64,000 bases of DNA from Monocercomonoides exilis (lineage: Eukaryota > Preaxostyla > Oxymonadida > Polymastigidae), in the NCBI GenBank assembly GCA_001643675.2, contig LSRY02000002.1:2273501-2337500 (forward strand), in the 5' to 3' direction. The notes beneath the pieces are model-generated. The model did not search any database, was not told the DNA's origin, and saw only the letters and a program-made list of their open reading frames with translations. Within the stretch, counting starts at the first letter, position 1. Every line of letters begins with the position of its first letter. Positions 23,448 through 32,944 of the stretch are shown here, in pieces. The position numbers and the translations under genes were made by a program.

Positions 23448-24715
23448 ATGGAGGACCAAAGCGTTAACGCAACTGTAAATGAGGGAGCTGCACAACCTAT
23501 TTCCGAAGAGAGTGCAAAATCAGACGATGTTCATGAATATGATCAATCAACAGAAAAAAGCCAACAAAATGCAGAGGAGCCTAATCAACAATACGACGAG
23601 CAATTCGAACAAGCAGTAGCAGATGATCAGGAGAAAAAAGAATCTGAAAGTGTTGATACCAGAGAATTTAAGCCTTCAAGCGATTCAAAACAAGAAGGAA
23701 GTCTGGGGGAATCTCAAGCAGAAAATAGTAATTACGTGGAACAAAGAAAGGAGGATTCTGGAGCTTATGAATCGCAGGAATCATCTCAACCACTTTCTTT
23801 AACTCAAGCAACCGAACCAGAAAAATCTTCATCTCCCGGACTTACTCGTTCAGAATCGCGAGAAAGCCAAAGGCGTACAAGCAGACGTTCTTCTCAAGAT
23901 GCTTCACCACGGCGTGGAAGGGATTCGTCACGTGGAAGTGAAACAATGCGATCTTCTCGAGCAATGGGAAGCACAGGACGCTCACGTTCTGGATCAACTT
24001 CAAGGTCTCGCTCAAGGTCACGCAGTCGACATGGTGCAACAAGGAATTTTATTGATCCAACGGATCCATCGTTTGTTTTGTTTTCTTCAAATGAATTTTT
24101 TTTTCAATTAATTTTTTTCTGAAATTATAATATATCTTTTGAATAACACAGTTTCGAGCATGTTGTAGATAAATATGCACGGTCACCTGGGCCTGTGTAC
24201 GATACTGGAAAAGAGCAAGATGCACTTCTGCGTCGATCATACAACGCTCACATTGGTACGGAATCAAGGGAGAAATTCTTTGCATTGCCAACATTATCTC
24301 CTGGACCTGCTTATAATCCAGATGAAAAGAAGTCATCCAGTCATCCTGCGTCTCCTCGTGCAACCATTGGTCGAGCTCCAAAGAGATCTGCGCTTATGCG
24401 TGATACAGCCGGGCCTGAAGGACCTCCACCCACTCTTCCACCAATTGAGCTCACTCACAAACACAATTTTGTTGCTACAATTGGGAAGGCCAAGAGAGGA
24501 GGTGATGACAGAGAAAAAACTCCTGGCCCTGGAGATTATGCAACCTACAATCGTATGCAGGATAATTGTAATTTTTTAATAATAAAAATAAATATTTTTA
24601 ATTTTTTGGATCACTTTTTCTTTTTTCCTTTTTCCTTTTAGCACCAAAGCCTTCCAGCAAGAGAGGCACATTCAGCGGACAGGAGCGTGGCTCAGGGAAT
24701 TGGATATTTAAGTAA
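23448..24715 (+). CDS. SHIPPO/ODF3-like sperm-tail PG-rich repeat protein
   Basis: Three exons: 23448-24070, 24152-24567 and 24642-24715. Introns 24071-24151 (GTTTGT...ACAG) and 24568-24641 (GTAATT...TTTAG) keep the frame. Product 370 residues, TAA stop. The N-terminal 135 residues are acidic and Gln/Ser-rich. A Ser-Arg stretch follows (SRSGSTSRSRSRSRSRHG). The C-terminal half has the PG-rich repeats of the SHIPPO/ODF3 family: SPGPVYDTG, SPGPAYNPD and TPGPGDYATY. The spacer segments RATIGRAPKRS and VATIGKAKRG match that family's 'F/ATIG' pattern. These proteins bind or line microtubules in axonemes, so the gene fits a flagellate with a large microtubular cytoskeleton. The RS-like stretch is unusual for the family and might affect localisation; that is speculative. 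Confidence 0.82.
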
Positions 24716-25076
24716 TCACCACATTGCCCAACTTTTTATTCACACTATTTGAGACTGTAATTATTCGTTTTTGTTCTTTTGGGTTCGCTATGATCCCCTT
24801 TTTTTCTCTGTACTTCCTCGTAAGTTTGCTTTAAAGGTGATCGTTTTTGTCATCTTCACTTCAACTCAAATCATGTCATCACAAATTATTATTGAGGAGG
24901 AAGAGTTATGTTAATGAGTTAATCGAGATGGTGATTTGATTGACATGTCATTGGCCTTAATTAACACAAAGCGACAGCTTTTGTTAATAAATAATTTTTA
25001 TAAAACAGAAAAATATTTAAAAAATGAAACATAAAAAGTGAAATGTCTCGAAATGAATTTTTTAAAAAAAGTGTTT
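24716..25076. other. Convergent intergenic spacer
   Basis: AT-rich spacer between the convergent PG-rich-repeat and ORC4-like genes. A T-rich stretch and an AATAAATAA run near 24987 could serve 3' end formation of the plus-strand gene. No ORF or RNA gene seen. Confidence 0.5.
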
Positions 25077-28000
25077 CTAAATTTGTGCTTTCGCCCATCC
25101 AATCAAGCTTGGCGGGAAGATCTGGCTGAGAGACGGAAGAGCTGCAACCAGTTCGTCATTCGAATTGCACAGCAGCTTCAGTGGTGAGTGCATTGGATCG
25201 TCAACTTCCATCAAGCCAGCCCCTTTCCTCTGAACTTTTGCATCGACCATTTGCATCACAGACGATCTTGAAAGGGCAGATTTTGAAGAGCCAGCATTTG
25301 CTGCAGCTAATCTCTGAGCAGAAGCAGCAGAGGAATATGAGGATGTGTCTGTTGTGATGAATCCTTCATCCAGCAGCTCGTTGAAGGTCTCAATGAACTC
25401 CTCTCGCTCACACTGCACAAGATGCCTTTGGCGCTCCGAATCAAAAAGTGCCCAAATTTCTTCAACGTCGCTCAGCCGCTTCATTCCGTCGGGTGTCATC
25501 GCATCGAACGAGCGGGTGTCCTTTGTCAGACGCAGCAGACAGAACAGAATGACAATCGCTGTCTGCGACAGAGACTCAAATCTTGTAGGTGGAGGAGGAA
25601 GTTGTGAATGGGGATTGGATGTTTGGAAAGGTGCAGATGAATCTGGTTTCAAAGAAGAAGATGATGATGATGATGATGACGACTGTTTGAGAAGTGCAGA
25701 ATTAAGTGAAGTGGAGTATTGTTGTGTTGAGGATGATTTGGGAAGGCTGGTGGGAGGAAGGCGAAGTGAAGGAGCAAATGCGAATGAAGAAGACGAAGAA
25801 TCGCTCAAGTTGAACTTTGCCGAAGGAACCTTCAAACGAGCTGCAGGGCCGAACTGAGGAGCAGAATACAATGAAATGGTTGGAATGACATCCTTTTGGA
25901 AGGAAACGGTGTGTGATTGGCGTGCAAGGCAGTTCATCAGACTCAGTTTCTGCAAATGGAAAAGTCAAATTTTGAAGTGGAAAAAAATGAAAGAAATTTG
26001 AAATTTTAAATGTGAGGAATACCATTATTTGCTGAAGCAAGTGGATTGAAGCTGAAGCATAGAAGAAGTTAAGCATTGACTGTTGAAACTGAGCAACACG
26101 GAAAAGATTCTATTGAAATGTTAAAAAAAATGAAATCATGCAAACAAATTCGAAATCAAATTTAAAAGCTGATAAGATTCAGATTAATATGGCATGCCAT
26201 TATCGAATTGTTATATGAATAAACATCTGTCAGCATTTCATCAACAGCCATCGCAACATCGTCTGAAGGCGCAGTAAATGAAGGCTCCAAATCCTGCAAA
26301 TAATTTGGTGTTGCGCTCTTCTTCGATGACTGTGTGATTTGCTTGTCTTCACTTGAGGCACTTTCAGATGACACATCAGAAGAAGAAGGAGAAGAGAAAT
26401 ACGACGAGCGATACGGCTGAAGCGTCTGAGAAGCAGAAGAAGAAGGAATTTGGACAGCTGCCTTTGGCTTTGTGGTTGTGGTTGATGTCTTTGCTTGGCT
26501 GTTCATCTTCTTTTGAGACTTCTTTTTGAGCAAACACGAAACACATTGGCAGCCTCTCTCCAGCAACGGAATGATCGAGTTGTTGATTGAGGACTCATCC
26601 AAATCAAACAGCGGACCATATTTCTTCAGTTCTTCATTGTCTTCCTCTTTTTCTTCTTCTTCTTCTTTGCTTGTATTTTTCTCCAAGTTTGTGTCAGCAT
26701 ACAGAGCAACAGGTGCTTCTTCTTTCACTTTCTCTCTTTCATTCAATCGTTCCTTTTTTCTTCTATCATTCTCCCTCTTCATCTCCTTCACTCTGTTCCA
26801 CATCGCCTTCCACGCCTTTGGTAAGCAGATCAAGCACTGACTTCTCAAATGCTGCATGCAGTCAACAAAACCTCCATTCCTCCAGCCACGAAGAATCTTT
26901 CCGCTGAAACGAGACTGAACACGCTGCTCAAAACGAGAGGAAACATCCTGAGAGGGGGAAATAATAGGTTATGATTCAATGAATAAAAAAATAAATGTTA
27001 CAGACAAAAAAGCGAAAGTCAAGAATTATGACAAAAAATTATACAATTTGATGTAAACTCTTTCTTTAAATAATTCGTTTCTCACAAAAAAAGCATCTTT
27101 TATTTGTTAACATATTCAAAATTCCCACTCATCCACCATAACATCAACAACATCCATACCTCACTCATTGTCCCCACCAAAACAGCGCCTGGTGTGAATG
27201 TCTGTGCGAAGTCGAGGATGCCATAGAGCAGCAGCTGAGACGGGTCGAGTGCCATCCACTGGTCTAAGTGCAGCAGGACAAACAGCAGTGGACGGTTTCG
27301 AGGAGCAAACAGACGCAAAAGATGCGGAATCGAACGAGGCATCACAGAAAGTGAGGGCATTGCAGACAAATCAGAAGATGTGGATGGGCGAGATTGGGAT
27401 GTGTTTGTGGATGATTGGCACAAAAAGGGAAGAACAGAAGGATATTCTCTTTTTGTGGGTTCCTCGTTCGCTTTTTGAGTGAACGACACGACGCTCGAAG
27501 AAGACGATTGACTGTTGTCGTCTTCTTTGTTTGCTGTATCTTCTCCTCCTGAAGAGATGTTCAGCTCTTTCAGTCTCATTTCTCTTCTTCTTTCTCTCTC
27601 AACTTCTCTTTCCCTCTGCCTCCTTCGCAGCTGAGCAATGATTTCAGCATAAGCTGCAGAAGGTCCACTCAAAATAGCACCGTCGAGCCAGACGACGTCA
27701 AAAGGACAGTCAGAAACAGACAGCAGCTGTCTGCTGGAGGAAGGGAAGGATTGTGTGAGAGAAGCATTTGAAGTGTTTGTGTGTGTGGATGATGAATGAG
27801 AAGGTGCGGGAGCAAACAGAGGATTCGTCATGATGCTGTCTGTCTGCTGGAGCAGTGCTTTAAGAGGTGGGATTTGCGACTGCAATGGCTGGCTTAATTG
27901 TTTGATTGTCGATGAAGCAGAGTTGTCTGTAGTGTTCAATGAAAATGCTTCTTCTTTCTCTGAATGAATTGCATCTGATATTTCTGTCCCTTCAATTTGA

Positions 28001-30523
28001 AGCTTGTTTGTAGTTTCTCCTTTTTCTTTGTTCATTTTTTCGCTGTAATTCTTCAAAAGCTTGCTGAATAGCTCATCTCCATTAAGTTTTGTTCGTTGCT
28101 GCTTTGTTGAACTTCCTTCTGTTATGTCGCTTTCTTCTTCGCCTTTCCCTTCACCCATCAACATCTCAACAAGCTGCCCTGCAAATTCTTTTCTTTCCTC
28201 TCGTTTCTGCGCTTTTTCTGCCAATTTCCTCATCTTTCGCGACAAAACTGCTTTTTTCCTGCGATTTTTTGCTTCTGGTTCTGAACTTTCTTCGGATGTG
28301 GGCTCGATATCATCATCGTCTTCCTCTTCTTCATCAATTTCTTCTTCTTCTTGTGATGCTTCGTGTTCGAGTTCTGAGTCTGTTTCAAATTCTGCTTCAT
28401 CTTCTCCTTCTTCTTGTTCTTCCTCGTCTTCTCCGGGAACATATTCACTCTCTTCTTCATCGTCTTCTCCTGTCTCCGACTTTCTCTTTCTTCCTCTCTT
28501 CTTCCCATTCTTCCCCTTTCTCTTCGTTCTATTGTTATTTGTTTGACTTCTGAGCTGTCTAGCTCTTCTTTTGGCTGCATCGTTCACAACTTTCATTTCT
28601 GTCCCATCTTCTGCTATGATAAACAAATCATCATCTTCTTCATTAACATCCATCTCGTTAATAGCATTTGCTTCTTCTTCCTCTTCCTCCTCCTCCTCTT
28701 TTTCTTCTTCTTCTTCATTTGATTTTCCTTCCTCTTCACTTTCATCTGTATCTATATTATTCTCGTTATCATTCTCGTCTTTCTCTTGTTTATCTGCTTC
28801 ATCAGTTTCATTTTCATTCTCTTCATTTGTCAAACATTTTCTCTTTCGCCCTCTTTTTTTGTTTGTTGAGCTTTGTTTTGTGTTCCCCTTTGCCTTTCTT
28901 CCTCTTCTCTTCTTTGGTTTTTCATTCTTTTCTCCAGATCCTTCTCCATCTTCTCCTTTTCTTTCTCTTCTGCCTCTTTTCTCATTCTGTCCATCATCCG
29001 TATCAGCAGCACCAGCATCCTCGTCTTCTTCGTCTTCTTCCAATCCATCGCTTTCTTCTGTCGATGACTCGTCATACATATACAGCGGAACTTGCACTCT
29101 TCGCAGAACCATCTGCGCCTCTCCAACCACACGCCCCATGCTCGACGGTGATACTATCATTGAAAATTTGTTTTTTCTGAAGAAAGATATGAATTTATTA
29201 GTTACGAAGTTAAGTGTTGTAATAACCAAATGTTTTTTTAAAAAAAAGGAAAGAAAGAATTAGAAATTAAAAATATATTCAATAAAAAATGCACAAACGA
29301 TTTCTTTGATCCAGAAAGAGCAACTTCTGTTCCATCTGACCTAATTTCCACAATTTCAACGTCATCATCGTCGTCTTCGTCTTCTTCCTCCTCCTCATTG
29401 TTATCAATTGAACCATTCAAGGCTTTCAACTCTTCTTTGCCTTTCCTTCCTCTTCTGCCTTTCGACTTCATTTCTTCCTTTTCCTTCTCTTCCTCTTCGC
29501 CTTTCTGTTCAGCCACATCCTCTTCTGGTTTGATTTTCTTTGGTCTTCCTCGAGACCTCTTTTTTTGTGCCATTTCTTCAATTTTCATTTCTGCAGCACA
29601 TTCTGCAACTCGTTCAGTTGTGGTTTTAATTTCATCGGTACTTGAAGAACCTTTTTCTTCCAGTTCTCTCTTCATTTTTCGTGTCATGACAATAAAATCT
29701 GTTTTAGTTGGTGTCGTTTTGTTGTTGGCTGGAGTTTCTTCTGGTTTGAGCATTTGTTGTGTATTTGGTAATTCTCTTGGCTTGCATTTTGGTGTTTCGA
29801 ATCTTTCTTCCATATTTTTTTCTGAGTTTATATCTAAATTTAATGATAAGCTGGATCCAGGTTCGGCTGATATTCCAGATGAAAACTGAACTAATTCAAT
29901 TTTTTGTGTTGAATCATTTGAAGAAGAATAAGGTTGTATTTGAGTGACAATGGGAAATCTCAACTTTTGTGGAGTAAATGGTTGTCGATAAGGCGATCTA
30001 AGAGGAGTTGATAAAGACATTGAAAAGCCTTTTGAAGGGGTTCCAAATTTAGCTGCTTCATATTATGAAAATTATAAAGATGCAAAGCATCATGAACATC
30101 ATTAAAAATGAACAAACAATTCTTTGCATTGAAGTCATGAAGATCATATTTTTTTGATATTACAAGAGAAGGTGAAGATATTGGAGTCTGCTCTGATGCA
30201 AGCTCAAACATTGCGTTTCTAGTTTTTAATTCAAAAAATATATAAAAATAGCGTTTAAAATCAATATTCACACATAATAAGAGATTTCTTTCCAGATTGA
30301 GGGGGTCCATGAAGTAATATTCCTCCTCCTCCTCCGCAAGAAGTGACATTTTTAAAATATTCCAAAAGAGCTCTGAAAAAATAATAAAAATTTTTCAAAT
30401 TTTTCATGAAACAGACCGATAATGATGATCCAATCCAAGTAAATGTATTCCTTTTTCAATTTCTTCAATGCGAATTTGTATCAAATTTTGTACAAACAAT
30501 TTTTGACAATTTTTTTGTGACAT
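25077..30523 (-). CDS. ORC4: Origin recognition complex subunit 4 homologue with large AT-hook-like insertion
   Basis: I reconstruct eight exons: 30523-30417, 30372-30274, 30218-30118, 30055-29299, 29176-27160, 26947-26225, 26109-26023, 25949-25077. Introns are 44, 55, 62, 122, 212, 115 and 73 nt, phases agree, and the product is about 1,587 residues (TAG stop). ORC4 landmarks in order: Walker A-like GPPQSGKKSL (about residue 57), FDVVWLDGAIL (about 845), the Walker B region LLFVLLHLDQWM then QLLLYGILDFAQ (about 983), the arginine-finger helix FEQRVQSRFSGK (about 1030), the middle region NLFRVAQFQQSMLNF, and a winged-helix segment SQTAIVILFCLLRLT ... REEFIETFNELLDEGFI (about 1420-1505) with C-terminal PPSLIGWAKAQI. 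ORC4 is an AAA+-like subunit of the complex that marks replication origins. Known ORC4s are about 400-550 residues; the excess is mainly an acidic/basic insertion (about 65-840) with RGRP and RGRK motifs. The fourth acceptor-region choice could be 3 nt different (30053). Confidence 0.78.
28480..29560 (-). other. AT-hook-like basic motif cluster in the ORC4 insertion
   Basis: Within exons 4 and 5 of the ORC4-like gene there are six short Arg-Gly-Arg cores: SRGRPKK (about 29537-29556), GRRGRKGK (about 29436-29465), KRGRRERK (about 28966-28990), KRRGRKAK (about 28890-28917), KKRGRKRK (about 28836-28862) and KKRGRKRKS (about 28480-28506). The first has the canonical RGRP core; the others have Lys or Arg in place of Pro. 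They sit between long Glu/Asp-rich tracts. AT-hooks bind the minor groove of AT-rich DNA. Confidence 0.6.
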
Positions 30524-30823
30524 TTAATTATTAAATGAAATATTAGCTCGCAAGTATGGTTTAGTTCCTTCATTTATGATTTCTTTAGAAGTACAAAAAT
30601 CAATAAATGTGTTTTTTTGTTACATAATGATATGTTGTTTTTTATTTATGTTTCAATGATAATTCTATATAGAGAGATAGTGAATATTTTCTTATCGTTA
30701 AAATAATTATTAACAAAAATATAAAATAAAAGCAATGTGAAATAAATTTTCAGAAATTTTTTCTTTATGACTTTATAGAGTTTTGTGAATAATAGATATT
30801 TTTTCATTTATCTCTCTCTCTCT

Positions 30824-30857
<34 letters not shown>

Positions 30858-31039
30858 GATAGAGTAACATGAACTGAAATCGAAAAGTTTACAATAATTT
30901 CAAGAAAATTTTGTGGTTCACAATTTTTATTTGAATATGCGAAAAAAATATTAATGAGATGATTTTTCATTTGTTAAGTTGAAATTATTAAAAAAAACAG
31001 GACTTTTTTCTGTGTGTTGAATTTCAAAAAGGTCTAATA
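30524..31039. other. Upstream region of ORC4-like gene
   Basis: This AT-rich stretch runs from the ORC4-like start codon to the left end of the transposon and should hold the ORC4 promoter. Apart from the simple repeat at 30811-30856 I see no gene. A 65-codon open frame on the minus strand spans the simple repeat and is spurious. Confidence 0.5.
30811..30856. repeat. (TC)n followed by T30 tract
   Basis: About eight TC dinucleotides (30811-30826) run directly into about 30 T residues (30827-30856). It is a simple-sequence microsatellite; the exact length may be affected by sequencing slippage. Confidence 0.9.
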
Positions 31040-31049
31040 GTGATGTGGC

Positions 31050-31079
31050 AAACCCGCACATTTGCATAAACCCGCACAC
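31050..31079 (+). repeat. Left terminal inverted repeat
   Basis: The core contains the 11-mer AAACCCGCACA twice, separated by seven bases (TTTGCAT). It pairs with 35648-35676 with one mismatch over 29 bases. The two direct copies within one TIR are probable binding sites for the transposase. Confidence 0.85.
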
Positions 31080-32944
31080 TAAGGTTTTGATGAAAGTTCA
31101 GACTATAAATATTTGAAAAATTAATTCTTTTTTTTTTAAAAACATTTCTTGATAAGAAAAAAACATTCTTTCATAAAAAATATTTCATGTGGGGTCAGCT
31201 TTGATCTTTTAATTTGAGCCTTTCTTTTCACACCACTCTCTTTTGTTTTTTATATCTAATTTACAAACCGTTGAAATTGAAAAAACAATATTTGTTAAGA
31301 TATTCTTTTGTCTTTATTGTTCAAATTGTTAAAAAAAAAGTGAAAATAAAAAAAGATAAAGCAAAAGCCAAGAAAATAAAGATCTTTTTAAAACGTTTAA
31401 AAAAAATCGATGTTGTTGATTTCAATACATAAAGCATTAAAAGGTTAAGCGCATAATCAACTGTGTAAAATAGAGGATGTGCTCTACTGACAATGTGCTG
31501 TCTTTGAACAGTATTTATCAAAACTTAAGAAAATGAAACAGATAAATAAAAATAAAGAATAATACCGCACAAAAATAGAATGTTTTGAACTTAATGCCTT
31601 CGCCACAGAAAGAACGAAAAGTTTTTGTTTTTAAGGAAATTTTCAAATCAAATTATGGTTTTTGTCCCATAAAATATATATTTACCAAATTATTTCATTT
31701 ATATTTCATTTCAGTGTTTTCAATAATATCTCTTCTTGGAACAATTATTAAACAATTAATAATAAATTCAATGTTACGTTCTGATATTCGAGAATGAGCA
31801 AAAATGTTTGATTTTATTCTTTGCATTATGAATGTTAAAAATTTTTTTATTCTGAACATGAACAGAACATACGCAATAGTGAGATGATCAACAGTCATTC
31901 GAAAATAAGATCTGAAACTTAAAAAAATGAAATGACTTGAAAATTACGAAATAATTATTCGATAAATGAAAATTCCTTGCAATGCAATAATAAAATCAAA
32001 TTTGCTATTAGTTCTCTTTGTATCGAATTGAAGCATCTGTAAATCAATCCACATGATAAAAAGAACGAATGGTGTGACTTTTCATTTATTTTTTTTAATA
32101 ATTGAATGAAAAAATACTTTTATTTCAGCTTTTCTTATGATAATAGTTGTATTTTGGTTTGTCTTTCTTCGATATATGTGTGTTCTCTTATTCTCGTTTT
32201 TTTATTCTCATTATATAGATGGCAAACATTGGTTAACTTATGACCATATGAAACTCTATTCACATTAGATCATGAAATGAATGATTTCTTCTAAAGTTTT
32301 TCCATGGATAAAACACACAATCATCACTATTGTTTCAAATACGATTAAACCAAAGTGACATTTGCACTATTCTGGGGGAGATAATTATGTGGATATGAGA
32401 AAGGCCAACACATGAAAAATATTACAAGTATCAGATAAGTTTATTCAATAAAAATCAAATAATAAATTTACTGATTTGCTTTGGAAGTGTTCAAGGATTG
32501 TTCTGTATGCAAAATAAACTATTCAGTAGCAATCAGATCGGACAATTGTCTCATATACATTACTTTTTTCGTTTCATGAAAAGCAGCTCATATGAATTTC
32601 ATAATCAACAAATACAGTCATTAAATGAATGAACATTTTCGAAATTGTCTATTATATATTAAGTAACAAAAATGTTCACAACAAATAACTGAATGCGAAA
32701 TTTGTTGGTTCACATTATAACAATATGGTTTGTTTGTAATTTCAAAATCGTTTTCAATTTCGTTTTTCAAAGTTTTTTTAAGGTGCTTTATGTTTTATTT
32801 TTTGTAATTGATTGTGTTATTTAAAAGCTGTATTATAATAATTATCGATGAAATGAAAACTTTGTGAATTGATTCTAAAAAAATAATTGTTCAATCATTC
32901 TATTTTTGTTTATAATATTGTGTTGTTCTCAAATTCTTTTCTTT
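31080..32944. other. Non-coding left arm of the transposon
   Basis: 1.9 kb of very AT-rich DNA downstream of the transposase. Small open frames (31214-31432, 31321-31521, 31585-31797, 31695-31898) are Lys/Ile/Phe-rich as expected by chance, and none resembles a known family. No nested repeat was recognised by eye. Confidence 0.5.

Noticed and set aside
28061-29263. Plus-strand Ser/Phe/Leu-rich frames
   Set aside because: They are antisense to the Glu/Lys-rich insertion of the ORC4-like gene; composition explains them.
29238-30020. A separate AT-hook protein gene starting MSLSTPL
   Set aside because: The frame continues upstream without a stop to a good acceptor, and a GTTTGT donor in the P-loop exon joins it in phase. 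It also splices in phase into the next exon.
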